Shown: piece by piece, positions 15,924-24,578 of the stretch | Position numbering within the stretch: the first letter of the stretch is position 1 | Layout: each line of letters opens with the position of its first letter | NCBI RefSeq assembly: GCF_037546065.1 | Contig: NZ_JAWMWG010000004.1 | Span: forward strand, 1 to 64,000 | Length of the DNA: 64,000 nucleotides | DNA from: Holzapfeliella saturejae | GTDB lineage: Bacteria > Bacillota > Bacilli > Lactobacillales > Lactobacillaceae | Direction: 5' to 3' | Notes under the pieces: generated by a model | The model's database searches: none | What the model was told of the DNA's origin: nothing | What the model saw: only the letters and a program-made list of their open reading frames with translations | Program-made: the position numbers and the translations under genes

Positions 15924-18179
15924 TTATCGGTCATTATTGTAAGCAGCTAAATATTTTCCCGTCATAGATTGACTAGCGTCTTTCGCTTCTTTAGGTCTCC
16001 CAGTATATAGAATTTGTCCGCCATAAATACCAGCCTTTGGTCCAACGTCAATTAACCAGTCAGCTTGGCTCATAATTTCTAAATTGTGTTCAACAATAAT
16101 CAAAGTATTGCCTTGATTAACTAAATCATCAAATAGTTGTTCAAGAACTTTAACGTCTTGCATATGCAACCCAGCTGTGGGTTCATCTAATAAGTAGACT
16201 GCCCCTTTGTTATTTAACTGATCAGCTAATTTCAGACGTTGAACTTCCCCACCTGAAAGCGTATCTAAAGATTGTCCAAGTGAAAGGTAATCTAATCCTA
16301 CTCGCTTCATATTGTGTAATTTAGCGGCAATTTCTGGAATATCATCAAAGAAAGTTAAAGCATCAGCAATTGATAATTCTAAAACATCACTGATTGTTTT
16401 ACCGTGGTAAAGATAACTCAAAGCTTCTTCATTATAGCGTTTGCCATGACATTCTTCACAGACTTGAATTACAGGATCCATAAAGGCCATATTCGTAATT
16501 TGGACACCTCGTCCTTTACATAGAGGACACTTCCCTTTGCCATTGTAACTAAACAAAGCACGAGATACTTTATTAGCTTTGGCAAAAAGTTTACGGATAG
16601 TATCTAAGATATCAAGATAAGTAGCAGAAGTTGAGCGAATATTAACACCAACAGCATCTTGTGTTAAGTCAATATAAGGATCAGTTAATTTTTGCTTGAT
16701 GGCTTCGACTAAGGAGCTTTTACCTGAACCAGCGACGCCTGAGATAACCGTTTGAGCATTAAGCGGAATTTCGACAGAGACATCTTTTAAGTTATGGACT
16801 TTGACATCAGATAAAGTCAGTGTTTTTGAAATAGGACGATGATTAGGGAAAGTTAATTTTTGCTTAAGCATTTTACCAGTTAAAGTATCAGAGGCTAAAA
16901 TTTCTTTGTAAGTACCAGAAAAAGTAACTTGTCCGCCCTCTTTTCCTGCTCTAGGACCCATTTCAAAAATATAGTCCGCAATTGGAATAAGCAAGGGATT
17001 GTGTTCAACAATTACAACGGTATTGCCTCGATCACGCAGTTTAATTAACGCTTTTTTGATAAGTTCAATATCATGTGGGTGAAGGCCAACACTGGGTTCA
17101 TCTAAAATATAAAGCATATCGACTAACGCACTATTCATGAACTTTGCAATTTTTATCCGTTGAACTTCTCCACCTGATAAAGTATCAGTACTACGATCAA
17201 GTGTTAGGTAGGATAATCCAAGGTCAATTAAGGCTTCAATCTTGTTGCTAAGTTCACGGATTAAATCTTTAACAAGCGGTTGAGTAATCGTTTTAAGAAA
17301 AGCCATAACTTCATCAAGTGTCATGGCCAACACATCACTAATATTATGGTCGGTTATTTTACAGCTTAATGTTTTTTGATTGAGTTTTTGTCCTTGGCAA
17401 GTTGGGCAAGTTTTACGAGTCACAACTTCAGCAATCGCTTTTTTGTGATGTTGACCTTCACGACTCTCAAGAATTGAGCGTTTGATACGGGGGATAAGTC
17501 CTTCATAAAGAATTGAGTTATTCCATTCAGGTGCAGCATCTTTTAATTTTTGTTGAGGCGCATAAAGTAAATTATCGAGTTCTTCTTTTGAATAGTCTTT
17601 AATTTTTTTATCGTTATCAAAAAGTCCCGTTTGAGCATAACGTTTCCAACGCCAAGTATTAGGACCAAAACTAACGAAAGTAATCCCGCCTTCGTTTAAA
17701 GATTTATTGTAGTCAATGATCTTGTCAGGATTGATTTCATCCACATAACCCAGTCCTTGACAAGTTTCGCACATACCTTGAGGTAGGTTGAAAGAAAATG
17801 AATCAGAAAAACCAACCCAAGGTTCACCCACACGAGCAAACAACAAGCGAAGTAGTGAGTAGATCCCGGTGTAAGTTGCTAGTGTTGAACGGGGGTTTTT
17901 GCCGACAGCTTTTTGTTGGATGACGATAGCAACAGGTAAATTGTTAATTTGGCCAACTTCAGGTGAGCCGTATTTTGGCAGGTATTGTTGGGTAAAGCTT
18001 GGGAAAGTTTCATTCAACTCTCGTCTTGAATTAGCAGCGAGCGTGTCAAAAACAAGTGAGGACTTCCCTGATCCAGATAGGCCAGTAAAGACATTAATTT
18101 GATGTTTTGGAATTGATAAATTAATATTTTTTAAGTTATTTTGGTGAGCGTCTTTAATTTCAATAAAGTCTTGTGTCAT
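15924..18179 (-). CDS. UvrA-like tandem ABC ATPase lacking the UvrB-binding insert
   Basis: The 751-residue protein has two ABC modules: Walker A GLSGSGKSS (about residue 34) and GVAGSGKSS, each with LSGGEVQR signatures (DTLSGGEVQRIKIAKF and DTLSGGEVQRLKLADQ) and Walker B MLYILDEPSVGLHP and VYLLDEPTAGLHM. Zinc knuckles CETCQG, CPTCQG, CPLCKG and CEECHG are present. Canonical UvrA is about 940 residues; the shorter length suggests class II UvrA without a UvrB-binding domain. Class II members are linked to resistance to DNA-intercalating compounds rather than to standard excision repair. No uvrB or uvrC is nearby. Confidence 0.85.
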   Translation of the reverse strand: MTQDFIEIKDAHQNNLKNINLSIPKHQINVFTGLSGSGKSSLVFDTLAANSRRELNETFPSFTQQYLPKYGSPEVGQINNLPVAIVIQQKAVGKNPRSTLATYTGIYSLLRLLFARVGEPWVGFSDSFSFNLPQGMCETCQGLGYVDEINPDKIIDYNKSLNEGGITFVSFGPNTWRWKRYAQTGLFDNDKKIKDYSKEELDNLLYAPQQKLKDAAPEWNNSILYEGLIPRIKRSILESREGQHHKKAIAEVVTRKTCPTCQGQKLNQKTLSCKITDHNISDVLAMTLDEVMAFLKTITQPLVKDLIRELSNKIEALIDLGLSYLTLDRSTDTLSGGEVQRIKIAKFMNSALVDMLYILDEPSVGLHPHDIELIKKALIKLRDRGNTVVIVEHNPLLIPIADYIFEMGPRAGKEGGQVTFSGTYKEILASDTLTGKMLKQKLTFPNHRPISKTLTLSDVKVHNLKDVSVEIPLNAQTVISGVAGSGKSSLVEAIKQKLTDPYIDLTQDAVGVNIRSTSATYLDILDTIRKLFAKANKVSRALFSYNGKGKCPLCKGRGVQITNMAFMDPVIQVCEECHGKRYNEEALSYLYHGKTISDVLELSIADALTFFDDIPEIAAKLHNMKRVGLDYLSLGQSLDTLSGGEVQRLKLADQLNNKGAVYLLDEPTAGLHMQDVKVLEQLFDDLVNQGNTLIIVEHNLEIMSQADWLIDVGPKAGIYGGQILYTGRPKEAKDASQSMTGKYLAAYNNDR

Positions 18180-18253
18180 ATTGTACTCCTTACAAAAGTT
18201 TAGTCGCTTTCATTATAAAAGTCATAGTGAACAATGACAAATAATAGTGGATG

Positions 18254-18949
18254 TTAATCATCGACCGGTATAATTTGCTTGATTTTTAGTCCATTTGATG
18301 TGTTAATGACGTGCCAAATTTCGGTAAAACGTTCGATTTGGGCATTTTCAGCTTGAAGCTCGTTTTTATCTTTTGATTGATAACGATTTTCAAACCAATC
18401 CCTTGCTTGGCCGGTAATTAGTAGTTTTAATTGTGTGGGCTTTTTAGTTTTAAATTGCTTGACCTCAATTAAATTAATGTTATCGACATGGTTAATTTTG
18501 CCCAATAATTGCCAACGCATTATTAATCGCCATTGATTGAAGTAGTATCTTTTGGTCAAGCAAGAAGCTAGGGTTTTTTTGTCTTTTTTGTCCCAAGCTT
18601 CTTCAACTTCATAAAATAATTCTGTCACGTGCTTTTCAAGTTGTGGATCAAGCTCTATAGCTTGTCCCTTTTTCTTGAGCCATCTTTTGCGAGTTATTTT
18701 TTGTGAGAAGAAGGCTATAACTAATAAGCCTCCTAGTGCGGTACTATCATTATTAAAAGTGTAAGGTCCAACTTTCGTGTAGCCCAAAAAACTCCGGCTA
18801 TCATAATCATCATTATTGCTACTAGTGGAAGTGTGGCTGCCACCGCCACCACTTCCACCGCCAACACGAGCCGAAACAGGTGTTGATTGGATAGTCAATA
18901 GTAGAAAAAGACTACTAATAATTAAGAGTAACCATGTTAGTTTTTTCAT
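18254..18949 (-). CDS. Tim44-like domain membrane protein
   Basis: The 231-residue product has a signal-like N terminus (KKLTWLLLIISSLFLLLTI...SARVGGGSGGGGSH), a glycine-rich segment with GGSGGGG, a second hydrophobic helix (TALGGLLVIAFFSQ), and a soluble C-terminal domain: VEEAWDKKDKKTLASCLTKRYYFNQW...TEIWHVINTSNGLKIKQI. That order (signal, Gly/Ser-rich stretch, helix, mixed alpha/beta domain with EEAW) is that of bacterial Tim44-like proteins, of unknown function in bacteria. Confidence 0.6.
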   Translation of the reverse strand: MKKLTWLLLIISSLFLLLTIQSTPVSARVGGGSGGGGSHTSTSSNNDDYDSRSFLGYTKVGPYTFNNDSTALGGLLVIAFFSQKITRKRWLKKKGQAIELDPQLEKHVTELFYEVEEAWDKKDKKTLASCLTKRYYFNQWRLIMRWQLLGKINHVDNINLIEVKQFKTKKPTQLKLLITGQARDWFENRYQSKDKNELQAENAQIERFTEIWHVINTSNGLKIKQIIPVDD

Positions 18950-19032
18950 TATTCAAATCCTCCGTGAATCCGTTATTTCTTGAGTCGAAGCTACCACTAA
19001 TTTAACAAGTGTGCAAATAGCAGTACGTAAAC

Positions 19033-19062
19033 AAAAAAAGCCCCTCGATGTTAAGTCGAGGG
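19033..19062 (-). terminator. Rho-independent terminator of the LOG-family gene
   Basis: CCCTCGA / TCGAGGG stem followed by GCTTTTTTT on the minus strand. Confidence 0.85.
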
Positions 19063-19103
19063 ACAGGTGTATGATTTTTAAGAAGTTTTCTCAACAGAGG
19101 TTG

Positions 19104-19655
19104 CTAACCCTGGTAATTCTCAAAGAAAGTGAATATCTCATCGAGCGAATCAGAAAAGAAGAGTTTTTGACGGTTTTCTTTTGATAAATAACCTTGAACA
19201 ACCATATTGTCATACATTTCTTCCATAGGTGTATAAAATCCGTCGATATTGTAAAAGGCACAAGGGTTATTAACTTGACCTAGTATATGCCACGAATAAG
19301 CTTCTACAATTTCTTCTAATGTTCCCGCACCACCGGGCATGGCTAGACAATAATCTGATAGTTCTAGCATACGTTGTTTTCTGGTAGACATACTGTCGAC
19401 GATTTCGGTATGTTGGGCTGCATCTTCAAAACCTTCTAAGTCTTTGAGAAACTTAGGCATGATTGCATAGACTTCGCCACCTTGATGTAGCACGCTTTCT
19501 GCAATGACGCCCATTAAACCAACAGTTCCACCACCATAAACAAGGTCAAACTTGTGCTTAATCATTTTTTTGCCTAGTGACATGACAGCGTCTTTATATT
19601 TGATATTATTACCAATCTTGGCACCGCAATAGACGGCTAAACGTTTATTTCTCAT
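19104..19655 (-). CDS. LOG-family nucleotide 5'-monophosphate phosphoribohydrolase (TIGR00730)
   Basis: The 183-residue product carries the family signatures YGGGTVGLMG (residues 40-49) and PGGAGTLEE (about 107-115), which bind the phosphoribosyl moiety and provide the catalytic Arg/Glu set (MSTRKQRM precedes). Relatives cleave nucleoside monophosphates to free base and ribose 5-phosphate, and include cytokinin-activating LOG enzymes. The bacterial role is probably nucleotide salvage or clean-up, which fits the neighbouring purine operon only loosely. Full length; the start is supported by a GAAAGAAGAATGAC-like ribosome binding site. Confidence 0.88.
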   Translation of the reverse strand: MRNKRLAVYCGAKIGNNIKYKDAVMSLGKKMIKHKFDLVYGGGTVGLMGVIAESVLHQGGEVYAIMPKFLKDLEGFEDAAQHTEIVDSMSTRKQRMLELSDYCLAMPGGAGTLEEIVEAYSWHILGQVNNPCAFYNIDGFYTPMEEMYDNMVVQGYLSKENRQKLFFSDSLDEIFTFFENYQG

Positions 19656-19754
19656 AATGTCATTCTTCTTTCAACTAGATATTCTTTAGTATACCGCTTA
19701 TTAATGGAGTTAGTAAAAAATAAGGGTTTATTATTTAGGTGTTTTTAAAGTTGG

Positions 19755-19965
19755 AAGGTGCCTTTATGCGTGTGAGAAAAAGATAGCCTTCTTTACGTGT
19801 ATTTATGGTATAACTGGATCACTCTCGCGTGTGCGAGAAAAAGAGAAAAAATATACAAAGTGCTAGAGTCTGATTAGGATCACTCTCGCGTGTGCGAGAA
19901 AAAGAAACCTGCACTAGAAGCATTTGCGTAGTACATAGGATCACTCTCGCGTGTGCGAGAAAAAG
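19755..19965 (-). CRISPR. Small orphan type I-E-like CRISPR array
   Basis: Three identical 28-bp repeats lie at 19816-19843, 19877-19904 and 19938-19965 (GGATCACTCTCGC...GCGAGAAAAAG on the plus strand), with 33-bp spacers. A fourth, degenerate repeat at 19755-19782 is in exact register; its GTGTGAGAAAAAG half is kept and the other half is lost, as in a terminal repeat. The reverse complement, starting CTTTTTCTCGC and ending GTGATCC, matches the known type I-E repeat pattern with a hairpin CTCGC/GCGAG. The leader therefore should lie right of 19965 and the array is read on the minus strand. No cas gene is in the window. The flanks, 19656-19754 and 19966-20118, hold no gene. Confidence 0.9.
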
Positions 19966-20118
19966 ACTAATAGAATCCCATCAAATCAACGTTTCATTTT
20001 TTATAGTGTATCAAATTCAGTCACTTTTTACCAGTTACCGTTATGGTTAACTGGCGTAATCAACAAGGTTAATTTTGTCAATGAGTTCAAGTGGATTAAT
20101 TTAGAAAAAATCACTATT

Positions 20119-20150
20119 AAAAAAACATCCAATAACATGGATGTTTTTTA
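20119..20150. terminator. Bidirectional terminator after purD
   Basis: AAAAAACATCC / GGATGTTTTTT hairpin 9 bp beyond the purD stop; it separates the operon from the CRISPR leader. Confidence 0.85.
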
Positions 20151-20158
20151 TTTTAGTA

Positions 20159-21430
20159 CTAAACTTTCTCGCTACTTAAGAATTTAATTCCTTTGCTTCC
20201 AATATCAGTACGATAGTGATAAAAATCAGTATTAACCGATTTTTCTAAAGCACGATTGACTTTGCTTTGTGCATGGGCCAGGTTTTCATCGTGAGCAATC
20301 GCCATCAAAATACGACCACCTGAACTAACAAATTGATGATTAATTTCTTTAACACCAGCATAATCAATGGTAACGGTTTCATCAAAGATAGGTAGAGCTT
20401 GGCTATCTAAAACTTTTTTAGGATAACCAACAGAAGCGACGACACTCCCAATGTAAAACTCGTTATCTTGCCAGATAAGATGACTAGTGCGATTAGCCAG
20501 TAATGACGTAATGGCTTGACCTAAGTCTGATTCAAGTTGTGGCAGTACAACTTGTGTCTCAGGGTCACCCATTCGGACATTAAATTCAATCACCTGAATA
20601 CCAGATACCGTTATAATTAATCCCGCATATAAAAAGCCAGTAAAAGGATGACCTTCTTTAACCATTTGTCTTAATACGGGTTTAATCACTTCATTAACCG
20701 CTTGTTCTTGAATAGAAGTTGTAATTTGAGGAACGGGACTGTATGCCCCCATTCCACCAGTATTAGGACCTTCATCGTTATCAAGTAAACGTTTGTGATC
20801 TTGTGAAGGTGGCATAGTCATCAATTGTTCACCATTAGCCATCACAAATAGTGAAAACTCTTCACCATCTAGGAATTCCTCAATTAAGATAGAAGAATGG
20901 GAACCATTTGTCAGTAATTCGGTTACAGCTTCATCAGCTTGTGCTTTAGTTTGGGCAATAATAACGCCTTTTCCTGAAGCTAGGCCATCAGCCTTAATAA
21001 CAATAGGGAGAGATTGTGTTTTGAGGTAATCTTGAGCAGCTTCAACTGTTGTAAAACTTTGATGTTGAGCTGTTTTTACGCCAGCACGCTGCATAATTGA
21101 TTTGGCAAAGTCTTTTGAACTTTCAAGTCTAGCAGCAGATTGTGTTGGACCAAAAATAGGTAAATCTTGTAGCTTAAATTCATCAACAATTCCTTTTGAT
21201 AGAGGAACTTCAGGACCAACTAAGGTACAAGTTGCCCCAATTTCTTTAGCAAAAGTTGCCAAAGCTGAAACATCAGTTTCATTAATTGCGATTGTTGAAA
21301 CGTTTTGTATCTTATTCATCATGGGATTTCCCGGTGCGACAAAAATTGTTCTATCAGGAATACGAGCTAGCAATTTAGCCATCGCATATTCACGACCACC
21401 AGACCCAACAATTAACCATTTTTCCATCAT
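20159..21430 (-). CDS. purD: Phosphoribosylamine-glycine ligase (GAR synthetase)
   Basis: This enzyme joins phosphoribosylamine and glycine with ATP, step 2 of purine synthesis. The 423-residue product begins EKWLIVGSGGREYAMAKLLA (family GSGGREHA) and has the ATP-grasp motifs LPIVIKADGLASGKGVIIA, LIEEFLDGEEFSLFVMANG, GGMGAYSPVP and IEFNVRMGDPETQVVLP. Length is standard. It is the last gene of the pur operon, 26 bp after purH. Either of two adjacent ATG codons could be used. Confidence 0.97.
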   Translation of the reverse strand: MMEKWLIVGSGGREYAMAKLLARIPDRTIFVAPGNPMMNKIQNVSTIAINETDVSALATFAKEIGATCTLVGPEVPLSKGIVDEFKLQDLPIFGPTQSAARLESSKDFAKSIMQRAGVKTAQHQSFTTVEAAQDYLKTQSLPIVIKADGLASGKGVIIAQTKAQADEAVTELLTNGSHSSILIEEFLDGEEFSLFVMANGEQLMTMPPSQDHKRLLDNDEGPNTGGMGAYSPVPQITTSIQEQAVNEVIKPVLRQMVKEGHPFTGFLYAGLIITVSGIQVIEFNVRMGDPETQVVLPQLESDLGQAITSLLANRTSHLIWQDNEFYIGSVVASVGYPKKVLDSQALPIFDETVTIDYAGVKEINHQFVSSGGRILMAIAHDENLAHAQSKVNRALEKSVNTDFYHYRTDIGSKGIKFLSSEKV

Positions 21431-21456
21431 AAATTACTCCTCTATTTTCTTAGTTA

Positions 21457-22986
21457 TTAATGTTTAAAGTGACGTTTTTCTGAAAAGACCATTGCAATTC
21501 CTAATTTATCAGCCATTGCGATTGAATCTTTATCACGAATACTCCCACCAGGTTGGACAATCGCTTTAATACCATGCTCTGCTGCATAGGCTACACAGTC
21601 ATCCATTGGGAAGAAGGCATCTGATGCCATAATGGCATTTTCAAAATCAGGTTTTGATTGTGCATTTTGGATGGCGATTTTAGTAGAGTCAATTCTGTTC
21701 ATTTGACCAGCACCTACACCTAATGTTTGAGTAGCTGTTGTAATCACAATGGCATTGCTTTTGACATGTTTAACCACTGTTTGACCAAATTCAAGAGCTT
21801 CAAGTTGGGCTTGTGTGGGTTGTGTTTTGGTAACCACTTCAAAGTCTGAGATAGATTCGTGGGCTAAGTCTTGGTCTTGAATTAAAGCCCCACCTAAAAC
21901 AGAAACGAGGTCTTTTTCACAAGGGTCAATCGTTGAAAAGTCTAATTGAAGTAAACGTAAGTTCTTCTTCTTAGCTAATAGATCATAAGCTTCATCTGTA
22001 AATGAAGGAGCAATAATGATTTCTAAAAAGATAGCATGCATTTTTTCAGCGGTAGCTAAATCGACTTCACGATTTGAAACAATAATCCCACCAAAAATTG
22101 AAATTGGATCAGCATCATAAGCTTTTTGCCAAGCTTCTAAAACGGTTTCGGCAAGGCCTACACCACAAGGATTCATATGTTTTAATGCCACAACGGCAGG
22201 TTGGTCAAATTCAGCAGCAATACGAAGGGCAGCATCAGCATCACGAATATTGTTATAAGACAGCTGTTTACCATGAAGTTGTTTAGCATTAGCCAGTGAG
22301 TAAGGTTCTGCAATCGCATCTTTATAGTAGGCAGCTTTTTGGTGATTGTTTTCACCATATCTCATGTCATCTACTTTTTCATAAGTCACAGTTAATTTTT
22401 CTGGGAATTCTTCAGCCGTTAAGTAGTTAGCAATTAAAGCGTCATAAGCAGCAGTCTGTCTAAAAACTTTAGCCGAAAGGTGACGTTTAAATTCAATAGT
22501 TAGGTTGTCTGATTTAAGGCGGTCAATCACTTCATCATAATCACTCGGTTCAGTTACAACGGTCACATCCTGATAGTTTTTAGCGGCAGCACGGAGCATT
22601 GAAGGGCCACCGATGTCAATATTTTCAATCGCATCTTCATCGGTTACGTCAGGTTTTTGAATCGTTTCTTTAAAGGGATAAAGATTCACACAAACTAAAT
22701 CAATCGGGTTGATGCCACTTTCTTTGATTTGAGCCATATGAGTGTCATTTGAACGTTGAGCTAAAATTCCCCCGTGAATCATGGGGTGTAGGGTTTTAAC
22801 ACGGCCATCTAACATCTCCTTAAATTGGGTAATCTCTTCAACGGCTGTTGCCTTAACATCGTGATTTAGTAGTGTTTTTAAAGTCCCACCGGTTGAAATG
22901 ATGTCATAGCCTTGTGCAATTAGTTGGCTGGCAAAGTCAACAATACCTGTTTTATCGGATACGCTCATTAATGCTAATTTTTTCAA
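21457..22986 (-). CDS. purH: Bifunctional AICAR transformylase / IMP cyclohydrolase
   Basis: This enzyme catalyses the last two steps to IMP. The 509-residue product begins KKLALMSVSDKTGIVDFASQL with the MGS-like cyclohydrolase domain (STGGTLKTL, GRVKTLHPMIHGGILAQR), then the transformylase domain with KHMNPCGVG (family K-NPCG) and, near the end, DAFFPMDDCVAYAAEHGIKAIVQPGGSIRDKDSI. All key motifs look intact. It follows purN by one base. Confidence 0.97.
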   Translation of the reverse strand: MKKLALMSVSDKTGIVDFASQLIAQGYDIISTGGTLKTLLNHDVKATAVEEITQFKEMLDGRVKTLHPMIHGGILAQRSNDTHMAQIKESGINPIDLVCVNLYPFKETIQKPDVTDEDAIENIDIGGPSMLRAAAKNYQDVTVVTEPSDYDEVIDRLKSDNLTIEFKRHLSAKVFRQTAAYDALIANYLTAEEFPEKLTVTYEKVDDMRYGENNHQKAAYYKDAIAEPYSLANAKQLHGKQLSYNNIRDADAALRIAAEFDQPAVVALKHMNPCGVGLAETVLEAWQKAYDADPISIFGGIIVSNREVDLATAEKMHAIFLEIIIAPSFTDEAYDLLAKKKNLRLLQLDFSTIDPCEKDLVSVLGGALIQDQDLAHESISDFEVVTKTQPTQAQLEALEFGQTVVKHVKSNAIVITTATQTLGVGAGQMNRIDSTKIAIQNAQSKPDFENAIMASDAFFPMDDCVAYAAEHGIKAIVQPGGSIRDKDSIAMADKLGIAMVFSEKRHFKH

Positions 22987-22987
22987 C

Positions 22988-23578
22988 TTAAAGTTCTCCT
23001 TTTTCGATTAAATTACGGATAGTTTCGGGATAAAGTTGATGTTCAACTTTATGAATACGGTTTGCTAAATCTTCTAATTGGTCAGTTTGATAGCGAGGGA
23101 CTTTTTGTTGGGCAATGATTTGTCCTGTATCAACACCTTCATCTACATAATGAATGGTAACCCCCGTTTCACTAACTCCTGCTTTAAAGGCATCACCAAT
23201 CCCATCTTTACCGGGAAAATGTGGTAGATAAGCGGGGTGAATATTAATGATTTTTTGCGGGTAAGCTTCAAGTAAAGTCGGATGAATAATTTTCATGTAA
23301 CCGGCTAATAAAATGAAGTCGATGTTGTGTTGCTTTAATTGGTTAAGTATTTGAGTTTCATAGTCTGTTTTATCCAGGCAATTTTTAAGCTCTAAGACAA
23401 ATGTTTTAATTTGGTGATGATGTGCACGTTCAATAACTTTAGCCTGGGGTTTATCACTGACAACGAGTGCCAAGTTAATGGGTAGATTGGCACGTGCAAT
23501 CGCTTCAAAATTAGAACCATTACCTGAAGCAAAAACTGCAACATTTGGTCTAGTAGATGATTTCAACGGGTTTGCCAT
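22988..23578 (-). CDS. purN: Phosphoribosylglycinamide formyltransferase
   Basis: This enzyme formylates GAR from 10-formyl-tetrahydrofolate, step 3. I start at the ATG (MANPLKSSTRPNVAVFASGNGSN) that follows AGGTGGAAAATCGAC, giving 196 residues; the longer frame from 23599 lacks a better signal. Motifs: FASGNGSNFEAI for phosphate binding, and the catalytic Asn-His-Asp set in IINIHPAYLPHFPGKDG and GVTIHYVDEGVDTGQII. The start overlaps the end of purM by 29 bp. Confidence 0.96.
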   Translation of the reverse strand: MANPLKSSTRPNVAVFASGNGSNFEAIARANLPINLALVVSDKPQAKVIERAHHHQIKTFVLELKNCLDKTDYETQILNQLKQHNIDFILLAGYMKIIHPTLLEAYPQKIINIHPAYLPHFPGKDGIGDAFKAGVSETGVTIHYVDEGVDTGQIIAQQKVPRYQTDQLEDLANRIHKVEHQLYPETIRNLIEKGEL

Positions 23579-24578
23579 GTCGATTTTCCACCTGACCAAT
23601 TTCGTAACAACGATTACCTAAGATTGTTTTAACTTGTGCCACATTCTCAGGAGCAACTGCCATGATTATGCCTAGTCCCATGTTAAAAACAGAATCCATT
23701 TCTTCTTGTGAAACTTGCCCTGCTTGTTTTAGAAGATCAAAGATAGCAGGTTTTTGCCAAGTGCCATTTTGAACTTTAGCGGTTAAAGTATCAGGGATAA
23801 TACGTTCTAGATTTTCTGTAATTCCGCCACCTGTAATATGAGCCACAGCATTAACTAAATTTTTTTCAAATAAAGGGTTAAGTTCATTGAAGTAGATTTT
23901 GGTAGGTTCCATCACGACATCAAGTAAGGTGCCGTTTAAGTCTTCACGATAAGTTGTGAGGTCTAAATGATTATCATCGATAATTTTTCGAACAAGTGAG
24001 TAACCATTTGAGTGAATACCACTTGAGGGTAATCCAATCAATACATCACCTGCATTAACGTTATCTTTAGTTAAAATTTTGCTTTTATCCACAATGCCAA
24101 CTGCAAAACCAGATAAATCATATTCGTCCGTATCGTATAAACCTGGCATTTCCGCCATTTCACCACCGATTAAGGCCATGTTACCAAGCTTACAACCTTC
24201 AGCGATGCCATTTACAATTTCTTTCATGTTGTCAGGATCAAGCTTACCAACGCCGACATAATCTAAGAAGAATAACGGATTAGCACCTTGAGCTAAAATA
24301 TCGTTTACACACATCGCAACTAAATCAAGCCCGATATTTTCATTACGATGATGTTGAAGTGCCAGCATTAATTTAGTTCCCACACCGTCTGTTCCTGAAA
24401 TTAAAACGGGTTCTTTAATATCTTTTAAAACGTTTGTTAATTCATATTCAGCACCAAAGCCACCAAGATTAGCTAAAACGTTTTGATTATGAGTTGCTTT
24501 GACAATGGGCTTGATAGCATCAACAGCTTTTTCACCAGCTTTAATATCAACACCGGCTTTTTTGTATTGGTTAGTCAA
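23550..24578 (-). CDS. purM: Phosphoribosylformylglycinamidine cyclo-ligase (AIR synthetase)
   Basis: This enzyme closes the imidazole ring with ATP, step 5. The 342-residue product begins YKKAGVDIKAGEKAVDAIKP and contains LISGTDGVGTKLMLA, VNDILAQGANPLFFLDYV, GGEMAEMPGLY and HITGGGITENLERIIP, all typical PurM motifs. Its ATG lies inside the end of purF (8-bp overlap), which suggests coupled translation. Confidence 0.97.
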   Translation of the reverse strand: MTNQYKKAGVDIKAGEKAVDAIKPIVKATHNQNVLANLGGFGAEYELTNVLKDIKEPVLISGTDGVGTKLMLALQHHRNENIGLDLVAMCVNDILAQGANPLFFLDYVGVGKLDPDNMKEIVNGIAEGCKLGNMALIGGEMAEMPGLYDTDEYDLSGFAVGIVDKSKILTKDNVNAGDVLIGLPSSGIHSNGYSLVRKIIDDNHLDLTTYREDLNGTLLDVVMEPTKIYFNELNPLFEKNLVNAVAHITGGGITENLERIIPDTLTAKVQNGTWQKPAIFDLLKQAGQVSQEEMDSVFNMGLGIIMAVAPENVAQVKTILGNRCYEIGQVENRHGKPVEIIY

